Source of the DNA: Gammaproteobacteria bacterium
Lineage (GTDB): Bacteria; Pseudomonadota; Gammaproteobacteria; Ga0077536
Direction of reading: 5' to 3'
Assembly: GCA_024234975.1 (NCBI GenBank)
Contig: JACKNH010000004.1
Location: 248,001-312,000, forward strand
DNA: 64,000 nucleotides
The notes under the pieces were generated by a model. That model made no database searches. It saw only the letters and a program-made list of their open reading frames with translations, and was not told the DNA's origin. The first letter of the stretch is position 1, and every line of letters begins with the position of its first letter. Shown here one piece after another: positions 43,637 through 52,702 of the stretch. The position numbers and the translations under genes were made by a program.

Positions 43637-45301
43637 TCAGTCGCGTGGTCCGACAGGGCGGGGTGGCAGCGCAACGGCGGCAGCGGGGTGCGTCTGCAAC
43701 CAGTCGAGCTGCCGTGACGGCATGGTCACCGTGCTGGCGGTCTGACCGATTTCCAACCGCTGCTCGCGATTAGCATTCCAGGCGGGCCAGGCAAGTTGCT
43801 CGGTGGCAGGATTGCCGGTGGCCGCGAAGTTCAACAAAGAATTCACCATGACATCCGTCAGCGTCCGATCCGCTGCCGTCCAGTTGCGCGTCGGACGCAA
43901 CGAGTTATACGCATCCAGAGTGTCGAACCAGAACGGAATGTCGGCTGTGTGGTAGGCGCCGACGGTCGCCGGATCCTGATCAGCGAGCTTCACGCCTGGT
44001 ACATAGGGATGCTTGTGCGCATAGCGATACAGATACGCCGGTTGCCCGGTAACGCTTTCCTGATACCGGGCGCAGGTGCGCGCGTTCAACTCAAAGCCTG
44101 CCAGCAGCGCGACGGCTTTGGCCGTATCGCGCGCCTGCGCTTGCGATTGCAGCGGAAACAGCCGCAGGAACTCGTTCGCGTCACCGCCATACATCTGCTG
44201 TGCAAGTGAACGGTATTGCTCGCCCGTGCTCGCCTGGCTGAGCGGATTGTTGAACGCGATGTCATCGCTGTTGTAACCGGCGATGATTGGAACGGCGTTC
44301 AATGCGCCGCGGGCGAGCAGTTCGGCGTGGGGCGCAGGGTAGAGGTAGCCATCGATGATCGGTCCGCCGAAACGCAGCCCCTGGGTAGTGAGGCCAAGCT
44401 GACTCTCGGCCTGCTGGGCAAGAATGCGATCGGCTGGCACATTCCTCATCGCGGCCAGTGAATCGCTGCCCAGCGCCTGCTGCATCTTCAATCCCAGGGC
44501 TTCGGCATCGGCCAGCGTCATGCCGTCGCCGGTGAAATTGCAGCCGCTGGACATGACTGCGCCGCGGAACAGACCTTTGGCCATGGGATTGAACATCTGC
44601 GCCGCGACCGAGCCGGCGCCGGCCGACTGGCCCATGATGATGACCTTGGCGGGATCGCCGCCGAAGCGGGCGATGTTGTCGCGCACCCATTCAAGCGCGA
44701 GCTGCTGGTCCATCAGGCCATAGTTGCCGGAATGGCCGCCTTGCGCGCGCGTCAGCTCGGGGTGGGCCATGAAACCCATTGCCCCGACGCGATAATTGAA
44801 ATTGACGAACACCGCGCCCCGGCGCGCCACGTTCTCCCCGCCGTAATTGGCCAGCCCTGAAGAGCCAATCGTGTAGCCGCCGCCGTAGATGAACACGACC
44901 ACCGGCAGGCCGGCCCCGGGCCTGGCATCGCCCGGTGTCCAGATGTTCATGTACAGGCAGTCCTCGGACGTGGGTTCCTCGCCGAAGTAGTGATTGATGT
45001 CGTGCGGCCGCAGAACCTGCATGCAGGCCGGACCCTTACGGTCGGCATTGAAGACGCCGTCCCAGCGAATTGGCTGTGGTGGCGCCCAGCGCCTGTCGCC
45101 GGTCGGCGGCGCAGCAAATGGCACGCCAAGGTATGCGTTCACACCGTTGGCAAGGCGGGTGCCCGCCAGCTGGCCACCGGTGGTGGCGATCGGGTCGCCG
45201 GCAATCGGCACCATCGCGGCACTGCCCAGCCCTGGCAATGCACTGATCAACAGGGCCGGCAACATCTGTCGCCATCCCCTCCGCGTCGCTTTTTGCAGCA
45301 T
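43637..45301 (-). CDS. type B carboxylesterase (secreted)
   Basis: 554 residues with a signal (ALLISALPGLGSAA) and the carboxylesterase pattern: YLGVPFAAPPTGDRRW, EDCLYMNIWTP, oxyanion GGGYTIGSS, nucleophile Ser in GQSAGAGSVAAQ, and a C-terminal His in ...YHTADIPFWF. Likely hydrolyses an aromatic ester in the periplasm, perhaps freeing quinate (inference). ATG preceded by GGGGGAG; operator G lies 41 bases upstream. Confidence 0.9.
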   Translation of the reverse strand: MLQKATRRGWRQMLPALLISALPGLGSAAMVPIAGDPIATTGGQLAGTRLANGVNAYLGVPFAAPPTGDRRWAPPQPIRWDGVFNADRKGPACMQVLRPHDINHYFGEEPTSEDCLYMNIWTPGDARPGAGLPVVVFIYGGGYTIGSSGLANYGGENVARRGAVFVNFNYRVGAMGFMAHPELTRAQGGHSGNYGLMDQQLALEWVRDNIARFGGDPAKVIIMGQSAGAGSVAAQMFNPMAKGLFRGAVMSSGCNFTGDGMTLADAEALGLKMQQALGSDSLAAMRNVPADRILAQQAESQLGLTTQGLRFGGPIIDGYLYPAPHAELLARGALNAVPIIAGYNSDDIAFNNPLSQASTGEQYRSLAQQMYGGDANEFLRLFPLQSQAQARDTAKAVALLAGFELNARTCARYQESVTGQPAYLYRYAHKHPYVPGVKLADQDPATVGAYHTADIPFWFDTLDAYNSLRPTRNWTAADRTLTDVMVNSLLNFAATGNPATEQLAWPAWNANREQRLEIGQTASTVTMPSRQLDWLQTHPAAAVALPPRPVGPRD

Positions 45302-45341
45302 GATTTACTCCCCCGGTTGACTCTGCAGAAGTCGCTGGAGT

Positions 45342-45359
45342 GTACGTACCAGTTCGTTA
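45342..45359 (-). promoter_or_regulatory. operator G upstream of carboxylesterase
   Basis: GTACGTA-CCAG-TTCGTTA, the 7-4-7 design shared by the island. It starts 41 bases before the esterase ATG. The promoter on this side is not obvious. Confidence 0.6.
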
Positions 45360-45630
45360 TTGAGCAAGGTTGATGGCTTCCAGGAATCGGACCTGACAGC
45401 TGTGGCTGGCGGTAAGAGGTGCGCCGCCCAGGTTGATTTCGGGACTGATTTGTCCATGCCGGGAGCCTTGGCTTGCCCATAAATACGTGAGTCATATCAA
45501 AGGAATATGCGCGACCGTGGCGTTGGCCAGGGTGCGCGTGGTCGCGGCTGTCGACGTCTGCATCTGGCATTGGCCGGGTGATCCGGTAACGAAAGGCGCG
45601 GACCGCCAGCGTGATCGCAGGGTTGCCAAT

Positions 45631-45648
45631 TAAGTAACTAACTAGTAC
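45631..45648 (+). promoter_or_regulatory. operator F upstream of TonB receptor 2
   Basis: TAAGTAA-CTAA-CTAGTAC, same 7-4-7 design; nearly identical at its conserved positions to operator E (AAGTAA, 5 bases, TAGTAC). A TTGCCA at 45623-45628 could be the -35 element. Confidence 0.6.
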
Positions 45649-45818
45649 GGTTACAACACTTCCGACCGACCAATGCCAGCGGCATTGGCGCGGGTCACCG
45701 GCAGCCCGGACATGCAGTGCGGTACCGCCTGCGGTCCGGCGAGGGGGCCGGAGTGAGGATTTCATAACCATCTACCGCCACGTGGGCCGGTAGCGTCTAA
45801 ACGGTTGAGGGGAACCCA

Positions 45819-48719
45819 ATGAGCACATTAAACACACGTCGATCAGCATTGACGCCGACGTTGCTGGCGGTGTCCGTGGCAGCTGCACTGGCACCTTATT
45901 CGATGAGCAGCCAGGCGCAGGGCGCCGCCGGTGCCGAAGAAATCTTCGTGACGGGATCACGCATCGTGCGTCGTGATTACGAGTCACCGAGTCCGATCAT
46001 GACCGTCGAGAGCGAAGCCATTCAGAATTCGGGTTTCGTCACCATCGAGCGTACGTTGAACGAACTGCCGCAGTTCACCCGTGACGCCAGCGGCGGTCAG
46101 GGTACCGGCGGCCGGGCACTGCTCGACCTGCGTGGCCTCGGCGCCAACCGCAATCTGTTGCTGCTCGACGGACGCCGCCTGCCGATTTCAAGTTCGCTGG
46201 GTCAGGTCGACTCCAATATTCTCCCGACCGGCATCATCGGTAACATCGAAACCATCACCGGCGGTGCTTCCGCGGTGTACGGTTCGGACGCGATGTCCGG
46301 CGTCATCAACTTCCTCACCCCGCGCAACTTCGAGGGCGTCAAGGTCGACGTGCAGTACGGCGATACTTTCGATTCCGCCCAGTCCCGTTTCCAGGGGACG
46401 GCCACGCTTGGCGGGCACTTCGATGAGGACCGTGGTTACGCGCTGCTATCTGTCAGCCGGACCGACCAGGACCCGCTGTGGGGTGTGGATCGCGCAGACT
46501 TCTTCGCACTGGGGATCCCGTCTTCGTTCATCGGCCAGGGCACCTACGTTCCTTCTGCCAACAACCGGCCGGACCAGGCGGCGGTTAACGCATTGTTCGG
46601 CGGCTACGGCGCCACCGCGCCCCTGAACAACAACAACTTCGGATTCAACGACGACGGAACGCTGTTCGGGCAGAATGGCGCCTCGAATTACCGCGGTCCG
46701 ATTGACCTCGGCTACCAGATCATCGGCGGCAACGTTCGTATGCCGGTGTTGATCCAGGGTACGCAGCGCCCCTCCATCGAGCGAACCTCCGTCTACGCCA
46801 AGGGCGAATACACCTTCAGCGATGCGCTGACCGGCTATGTCCAGGTGCTCTACACGGATCACACCGCCAATACCAACAGCGGTGGCACGTTGACGCAGTT
46901 CGGCACCCCGACGATCCCCGTCACCAACCCGTTCATTCCGGTCGACCTGGCAACGCTGCTGGCGGCGCGTCCCGATCCGACCGCTTCGTTCGGCTACAAC
47001 TCGCGCTACGTGATGGTGCCGGCCAAGAACTGGGACGAGAATTACATTACCCAGCAGTACATCGGCGGGTTCAAGGGCGACCTCTCGTTCAAGGACTGGA
47101 GCTACGACGTCTACGTCGCGTTCGACGATACCCGACACAACCAGACTCAGAACTACGCGGTGTTCCTGTCGCGTGTGCAGACCTTGTTCAACGCTCCCGA
47201 TGGCGGTGATTCGATTTGCGACGGCGGTTACAACCCGTTCGGCCTGGCCAATGTGCTGACCATGTCGCAGGAATGCCAGGACTACATCGCCGGTGAAACC
47301 CATAGCGTGGAAAAGCTGACCCGGACGATGGTGGAAGGCTCGTTGCAGGGCACGTTGATGGAATTGCCCGCCGGCCCGCTGCAGTTCTCAGCGTCCGTCA
47401 ACTACCGCAAGGACAATTTCAGCTTCAGCCCGGACAGCCGGCTGGCCGAGCAGGATGTTCAGGCGGTCATCGCAGCCTCCGGTTCCGAAGGCTCGATCAA
47501 CGTCAAGGAATTCGGCATCGAAACCGCGATCCCGGTGTTGCGTGATTCGGCATTGGGCCAATCGCTGACACTGAATGCGGCGTTCCGCTATTCCGATTAC
47601 AACCTTTCAGGTGGCACCGAGACCTACAAACTGGACGCGCTGTGGAACCCGGTCGACAGCGTGCTGGTACGTGGTGGATATCAGCGCGCGATTCGTGCGC
47701 CGAATATCGGCGAACTGTACAGCGCTGCAACCGGTGGCCAGGTCGGCTTCGGCAATCCGCCGGCCGGTGGCGAACCCTGTGACATCCGTACCGCGGCGCG
47801 CGCCAACGACACCAGCGGCAACCTGCGCCAGTTGTGTATCGATATGGGCGTACCGGCTGGCGTGGTCGATGCATACATCTTCCCGACCACCGCAACGGCT
47901 TCGCTGAGTTCGGGCAACCTCGGGCTGAAGCCGGAGAAAGCGGACACATTCACCGGTGGTTTCGTCTTCACGCCGGAATTCTCCGCCGAACTGCTGTCCG
48001 ACGTGTCGATCTCCATCGACTACTTCCATATCAAGATCAAGGATGTCATTTCAGTCATCCCGGGTCTGACCGCTTTGAACAAGTGTCACAACCTCGACGG
48101 CTCTAATCCGGGTTACGACACCAACAATACTTACTGCCAGTTGATCACACGCGACGCCAACGGCTTCCTCGATTTGATCCGGACGCCGTACCTGAACCTC
48201 GGCAAACTCAAGACGGATGGTGTGGATATCCAGGTCGGTTGGACCTTCGGTCTGGGCGCGCTCGGTATGGATGACAGCTACGGCGACATCTTCGTCAACT
48301 CGAATGTCACCTGGGTCAATTCGTTCGAGATCCAGACGCTGCCGGGCGAGTCGACGGTGGACGAGGCCGGCACGATCGGCTTCTTCGCAACCCCGCGGCC
48401 GGAAATCCGCGCGCTGACCACGTTCGGCTGGCGCCGCGGACCGCTGACGTTGTCGATGCGCTGGCAGCATATCGACTCGATGACCGATCGCAGCCTGTTG
48501 ACCAACCCGAACAGCACCACGCCGGGCGTCTCCAGCTACGACAAGTTCGACCTGAATGGTCGCTACGCATTCTCGGACACCATCGAGCTCCGCGCCGGTA
48601 TCACCAACCTGTTCGACAAGGACCCGCTGGTGGTCGCCGGCGCGCCGGGCATCACCGATACCCAGAGCTACGATATCGTCGGCCGTTCATTTTATCTGGG
48701 CGCGACGTTGAGCTTCTGA
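45819..48719 (+). CDS. TonB-dependent receptor 2
   Basis: 966 residues. Signal (LLAVSVAAALAPYSMSSQAQG), TonB-box-like EEIFVTGSRI, plug (IERTLNELPQFTRDASGGQ ... LLLLDGRRLPIS), barrel ending YLGATLSF. Domain layout matches receptor 1 but the sequences differ clearly. Probably imports an island substrate. Ends at a strong terminator. Confidence 0.93.
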   Translation: MSTLNTRRSALTPTLLAVSVAAALAPYSMSSQAQGAAGAEEIFVTGSRIVRRDYESPSPIMTVESEAIQNSGFVTIERTLNELPQFTRDASGGQGTGGRALLDLRGLGANRNLLLLDGRRLPISSSLGQVDSNILPTGIIGNIETITGGASAVYGSDAMSGVINFLTPRNFEGVKVDVQYGDTFDSAQSRFQGTATLGGHFDEDRGYALLSVSRTDQDPLWGVDRADFFALGIPSSFIGQGTYVPSANNRPDQAAVNALFGGYGATAPLNNNNFGFNDDGTLFGQNGASNYRGPIDLGYQIIGGNVRMPVLIQGTQRPSIERTSVYAKGEYTFSDALTGYVQVLYTDHTANTNSGGTLTQFGTPTIPVTNPFIPVDLATLLAARPDPTASFGYNSRYVMVPAKNWDENYITQQYIGGFKGDLSFKDWSYDVYVAFDDTRHNQTQNYAVFLSRVQTLFNAPDGGDSICDGGYNPFGLANVLTMSQECQDYIAGETHSVEKLTRTMVEGSLQGTLMELPAGPLQFSASVNYRKDNFSFSPDSRLAEQDVQAVIAASGSEGSINVKEFGIETAIPVLRDSALGQSLTLNAAFRYSDYNLSGGTETYKLDALWNPVDSVLVRGGYQRAIRAPNIGELYSAATGGQVGFGNPPAGGEPCDIRTAARANDTSGNLRQLCIDMGVPAGVVDAYIFPTTATASLSSGNLGLKPEKADTFTGGFVFTPEFSAELLSDVSISIDYFHIKIKDVISVIPGLTALNKCHNLDGSNPGYDTNNTYCQLITRDANGFLDLIRTPYLNLGKLKTDGVDIQVGWTFGLGALGMDDSYGDIFVNSNVTWVNSFEIQTLPGESTVDEAGTIGFFATPRPEIRALTTFGWRRGPLTLSMRWQHIDSMTDRSLLTNPNSTTPGVSSYDKFDLNGRYAFSDTIELRAGITNLFDKDPLVVAGAPGITDTQSYDIVGRSFYLGATLSF

Positions 48720-48743
48720 CCTGAAGTTGACAGTGCATGGATC

Positions 48744-48787
48744 GAAGGCCCGGTGAGCACCCCCCGCTTGTCGGGCCTTCTTTCTTT
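48744..48787 (+). terminator. rho-independent terminator after TonB receptor 2
   Basis: 9-bp stem GAAGGCCCG / CGGGCCTTC followed by TTTCTTT. Confidence 0.88.
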
Positions 48788-48822
48788 GTGCCACGGCAAT
48801 TCAAGCTAAGGAAACGCGATCG

Positions 48823-49917
48823 ATGACAATACGCAAGTCACCTGTATCCCTGTTCGGTACGGCGATGTTGGCCGCTGTTACATTCACTGCCCACAGCCAG
48901 GATCTCTCGTTGGATGACCACGGCACCCTGACGGTCCGGCAGCTCACCGTGCCGCTGCCCGAAATGCTGAGCCCCGGCGGTCGTGAAGTACTGATGCGCA
49001 CCCGGCCGACCGAAGGACCTGGCGCACCGGTGCCATTGCCCTCGGACATCGAAGACATCGTCGAACTGCGGCGCGTCTACAACGAGAATCTCAAACCCAA
49101 TGTCGATCATATGCGGGAGGTGTTTCCAGTTGATATCGAGGAAACCACCATCGACGGCATTTCGGCCGCGATCATCACGCCGAAGGGCGGTGTGCCCGAA
49201 CGTAACCGGAATCGACTGATCCTCAACGGCCCGGGCGGCGGGTTTCGCACCGGTGTTCGAGGCAATGGCCTGTTGATCAGTATCCCGGTGGCAGCGACGT
49301 TAGGCGTCAAGGTCGTGTCGATTCTCTATCGCCAGGGCCCGGAATACCGTTTCCCGGCGGCCAGCGAAGACCTGCTGAAGGTCTGGCGCCATTTCACCCA
49401 ATCCTATCCGGCACAGAACATCGGCATGGTGGGTTGTTCCGCCGGCGGTTCACTGGTGTCGCAGACCACCGCCATGCTGGTCGAAGCCGGTGAAGCCACG
49501 CCGGGCGCACTGGGTGTGTATTGTGCGGGACTGGGTGTGACACCCACCGGCGATGCGGCGGTGATGTCCACGCTGGCCATCACCAATGTTGCCGCCGGTG
49601 TGTCAACGTCGTCGGCAGCCCGGCCTTCGGTCAACTACTACACCGGCGTCGATACCAATCGATTCATCGCGGCGCCGACACTTGATGTGGCCAAACTCGC
49701 AAAGTTTCCGCCGACCATCTTCTTCACCGCCACGCGCGACATGGCGATGAGTGCCTCCGCCTTCAGTCATCGCAAGTTACTGCAGGCGGGCGTGGAGAGT
49801 GATTTGCTGATCTTCGAGGGGCTGTATCACGGCTTCATGACCAACCCGGATTTTCCGGAGGCTCAGGAAGGCTATCGGCTGACGGCCGCGTTCTTCGATC
49901 AGCATCTCGGCCGTTGA
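48823..49917 (+). CDS. secreted alpha/beta hydrolase (HSL-like)
   Basis: 364 residues with a signal (SLFGTAMLAAVTFTAHSQD), an oxyanion region GPGGGFRTG, nucleophile Ser in VGCSAGGSLVSQ, and a C-terminal His in GLYHGFMTNP. Typical of acetyl-esterase/hormone-sensitive-lipase-like hydrolases. AAGGAAA precedes the ATG. Likely acts on an ester taken in or released by the island. Confidence 0.85.
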   Translation: MTIRKSPVSLFGTAMLAAVTFTAHSQDLSLDDHGTLTVRQLTVPLPEMLSPGGREVLMRTRPTEGPGAPVPLPSDIEDIVELRRVYNENLKPNVDHMREVFPVDIEETTIDGISAAIITPKGGVPERNRNRLILNGPGGGFRTGVRGNGLLISIPVAATLGVKVVSILYRQGPEYRFPAASEDLLKVWRHFTQSYPAQNIGMVGCSAGGSLVSQTTAMLVEAGEATPGALGVYCAGLGVTPTGDAAVMSTLAITNVAAGVSTSSAARPSVNYYTGVDTNRFIAAPTLDVAKLAKFPPTIFFTATRDMAMSASAFSHRKLLQAGVESDLLIFEGLYHGFMTNPDFPEAQEGYRLTAAFFDQHLGR

Positions 49918-49927
49918 ACGGCATTCA

Positions 49928-49957
49928 CCGCCGGCCATCACGGCCGGCGGTACTGTT
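49928..49957. terminator. terminator between convergent hydrolase genes
   Basis: 9-bp stem CCGCCGGCC / GGCCGGCGG with a 5-base loop, followed on the plus strand by TACTGTTTT. Confidence 0.75.
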
Positions 49958-49967
49958 TTGTGGAGGG

Positions 49968-50975
49968 CTATTGCTTGCTGAGCGTGGCGTTGAAGAAGTT
50001 GACCGTCGCCTCGAGGGCTTCGAGACTGGCCGCCCGGGTCACCTCCGGCGTCGCGCCGATGAAGCTGTGGTTGACCTTCGGAATCAACACCAGTGAGGTT
50101 GCGACGCCCGATTGCTCGGCAGCGGCATGGAAGTTCTGCGACTGCGCCACCGGTACAACAGCATCATCAATGCCATGAATCAACAGCATTGGCGGGTCCG
50201 CTTTGTCCAGCAGTTGCTGTGCACTCGCCATATGAACGGTGTGCTCGGCGCAGCGTTGCGAGCAATCCAGGTATTGGGTGACCGGCGAGGGCTGGGTGGT
50301 GTCTGTGGGCACCATCGGGCTGAAGTCGAACACGCCATACCACGCCACTGCACCCTGGACGCAATCAGACACCGTGGCGTTGTCGGCAACGCCAGGAATG
50401 GTCGCGGTTGGTTCGAGTTCACTGACGCCGCAGGAAACCGCGGCCAACGCGGCCAGCTGGCCACCGGCGGAACCGCCCCAGGTCGCGATACGCGTCGGAT
50501 CGAGGTGGTAGGCGGCGGCATTCGCCCGCATGAACTTGATGGCGGCTTTGACATCCTGGATTGCTGCCGGAAAGGGCGCTTCGCCGCTCAGTCGGTAATT
50601 GAGCGAGGCGACGACATAGCCCTCGCTGGCCAACGCAGCAAGGGTTCCGGGCCAGTCGGCGAAAGCACCGGAGTGGCGCGAGTGACCGGAAATCCAGCCG
50701 CCACCGTGAATGACCAGGACGCCGGGATGTGGTGCGCCGCTGGCCGGCGGCAGGTAGACGTCGAGCTTCAGCGGCTGGAAGCCGGGTTGCGTGGCGTAGA
50801 CGACGTCCGCCAGCGAGGTCACGCCATTGGCGAAGCTGACCGTGCGCGCAGGGTAGCGATCGTCGAGCACGGCCTGGCCGGCGGTAGGTACGGCGTCGTA
50901 GTCGAACGCGCAGCAGTTTGTCGCACAACTGGCGGCAAGGGTGGTGAGAATCAGCGGTTTCAGGATGTCAGCCAC
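49968..50975 (-). CDS. secreted alpha/beta hydrolase
   Basis: 335 residues with a short signal (ILTTLAASCATNCCAFD), HGGGW oxyanion motif, nucleophile Ser in WGGSAGGQLAAL, Asp in HGIDDAVVP and His in KVNHSFIG. GTG start preceded by GGAGATCCGATT. Divergent from the MFS transporter with operator B between them. Confidence 0.85.
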   Translation of the reverse strand: MADILKPLILTTLAASCATNCCAFDYDAVPTAGQAVLDDRYPARTVSFANGVTSLADVVYATQPGFQPLKLDVYLPPASGAPHPGVLVIHGGGWISGHSRHSGAFADWPGTLAALASEGYVVASLNYRLSGEAPFPAAIQDVKAAIKFMRANAAAYHLDPTRIATWGGSAGGQLAALAAVSCGVSELEPTATIPGVADNATVSDCVQGAVAWYGVFDFSPMVPTDTTQPSPVTQYLDCSQRCAEHTVHMASAQQLLDKADPPMLLIHGIDDAVVPVAQSQNFHAAAEQSGVATSLVLIPKVNHSFIGATPEVTRAASLEALEATVNFFNATLSKQ

Positions 50976-51042
50976 AATCGGATCTCCAGTAGAACAATGG
51001 CGCGCGGTATCGCTGTGGATGCGTGCGCATGGTTGACGAACG

Positions 51043-51091
51043 TTGACAGCGCGGGGGCTTCGCGCCTAATAATGTACTAACTGTTTAGTAA
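51043..51091 (+). promoter_or_regulatory. promoter and operator B upstream of the MFS transporter
   Basis: TTGACA (51043-51048), then an AATAAT-like -10 at 51068-51073, immediately followed by GTACTAA-CTGT-TTAGTAA (51074-51091). The inner arms TACTAA/TTAGTA are perfect. The site sits between the hydrolase and transporter genes and could control both. Confidence 0.75.
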
Positions 51092-51222
51092 TATCCAGCG
51101 GTCAACGATGCTTCGGAACAGCGCTCGGTCCGCACCGGCCGGCGACGGGCGAAGTGTCCGCGACAGCCACCATGCAGTAGTCTGGCATTCACTGAAGCCC
51201 ACGGATACGAAGGGACAAGAAT

Positions 51223-52509
51223 ATGGTTGCGGACACCGCCGCCCGCCCCACCCGCGCCCGCGTTGGCGTACTGGGGTTGATCACCCTGGCAACGATGCTC
51301 AATTACCTGGATCGCGCGGTGCTCGGCGTGGCCGCGCCGGCGATGACGGACGACCTCAGTCTTGAACCGGCCATGCTGGGCGTCATCTTCTCCGCCTTCT
51401 CGTGGACTTACGCCGCGGCCCAGATCCCCGGCGGGCTGTTATTGGACAGGCTGGGTACGCGGCTGACTTACGCGCTGTCGCTGATCTCGTGGTCAGTGTT
51501 TACGCTGTTGCACGGACTTGCGACCGGGGTGGCGTCATTGGTGACATTCCGCCTCGGGCTGGGTATCGCCGAAGCACCGTGCTTCCCGACCAACAGTCGC
51601 GTGCTGGGCACCTGGTTTCCGCAAGTCGAGCGCGCGCGGGCGAACAGCGTCTACGCGGTTGGACAATACGTCGGCCTCGCATTCTTCAGCCCGGTACTGT
51701 TCTGGGTGGTGGCGGTCGCGGGCTGGCGCGGCTTGTTCATCGGCGTCGGAATTCTGGGTGTCATCTATGGTCTGGTCTGGCTGGTGGCCTACAAGGAGCC
51801 GCAGCAAAGCAGGGCAAATCAGGCGGAATTGAAACTGATCGCCGATGGCGGCGGCCTCGCTGCGCCGGCAGGCGTCAGCCGGTTTTCGTGGCGGCAGGTC
51901 GGACAACTGCTGGGCAAACGCCAGATCCTCGGCGCGTCCATCGGCCAGTTCTGCGGCAATTCGACCCTGGTATTCTTCCTCACCTGGTTTCCGACCTACC
52001 TCGCCAACGAACGCCAGATGGATTGGATAAAGAGCGGCGTGTTCGTGGTGTTGCCCTATATTGCCGCGTCGGCGGGCGTGCTGCTGGGCGGCGTGTTGTC
52101 CGACCTGCTGATCAAACGCACGGGCTCCGCCAGCATCGGCAGGAAGCTGCCGGTAGTGGCCGGTCTGTTGCTCGCTTCAACGATCGTGTTGGCCAACTAT
52201 CTCGACAACAACGTACTGGTTATCATCGTGATGTCGATAGCCTTCTTCGGCCAGGGGATGGTGAATCTCGGCTGGACGCTGATTTCCGATGTGGCGCCGT
52301 TGTCGCACATCGGGCTGACCGGTGGTGTATTCAATCTATGCGCGAACCTGGCCGGCATCATCACGCCACTGGTCATTGGCGTGGTCCTTCAGATCACCGG
52401 TTCGTTCTATGGTGCGCTGGCCTATATCGGGGCGCTGGGGCTGGTCGGCGCGGCGGCTTACGTGTTCATCGTGGGTGACGTCGTACGGGTGACGCTGGAC
52501 GAGAAATAG
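51223..52509 (+). CDS. MFS transporter (anion:cation symporter type)
   Basis: 428 residues, about 12 TM helices, beginning with the ACS-family pattern LGLITLATMLNYLDRAVLGVAAPAM. Such carriers import organic acids and aromatic acids, so quinate or shikimate is a plausible cargo here (inference). ATG preceded by AGGGACAAGAAT. Operator B lies 130-150 bases upstream. Confidence 0.9.
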   Translation: MVADTAARPTRARVGVLGLITLATMLNYLDRAVLGVAAPAMTDDLSLEPAMLGVIFSAFSWTYAAAQIPGGLLLDRLGTRLTYALSLISWSVFTLLHGLATGVASLVTFRLGLGIAEAPCFPTNSRVLGTWFPQVERARANSVYAVGQYVGLAFFSPVLFWVVAVAGWRGLFIGVGILGVIYGLVWLVAYKEPQQSRANQAELKLIADGGGLAAPAGVSRFSWRQVGQLLGKRQILGASIGQFCGNSTLVFFLTWFPTYLANERQMDWIKSGVFVVLPYIAASAGVLLGGVLSDLLIKRTGSASIGRKLPVVAGLLLASTIVLANYLDNNVLVIIVMSIAFFGQGMVNLGWTLISDVAPLSHIGLTGGVFNLCANLAGIITPLVIGVVLQITGSFYGALAYIGALGLVGAAAYVFIVGDVVRVTLDEK

Positions 52510-52525
52510 GTCCGGGACGGAACGT

Positions 52526-52571
52526 TTGACTTGGGCGTCGGGGCAACTATAGTGTACGAACTGGTTAATAC
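52526..52571 (+). promoter_or_regulatory. promoter and operator C upstream of quinate/shikimate dehydrogenase
   Basis: TTGACT (52526-52531), 16 bases, TATAGT (52548-52553), immediately followed by GTACGAA-CTGG-TTAATAC (52554-52571). The transcript would have a leader of about 140 bases before the start codon. Confidence 0.78.
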
Positions 52572-52702
52572 ATATTTCCAGGCGGATCGCGTCACGCAGG
52601 TCAGGGTTATCTGCATGCGGTTACCGGAGATATCGCCAAGCATGAACGGAATTGAATGTGTGCAGATGATCGGCCCAGACACCGGTGGATGCGGAGCCGA
52701 CC

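Larger units (their letters stand above)
45302..45818. promoter_or_regulatory. 517-base divergent regulatory region, esterase / TonB receptor 2
   Basis: No credible gene. It holds operator G (45342-45359) near the esterase and operator F (45631-45648) near the receptor. A dyad CTACCG...CGGTAG at 45772-45793 lies in the leader of receptor 2, and GAGGGGAACCCA precedes the receptor ATG. Confidence 0.7.
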
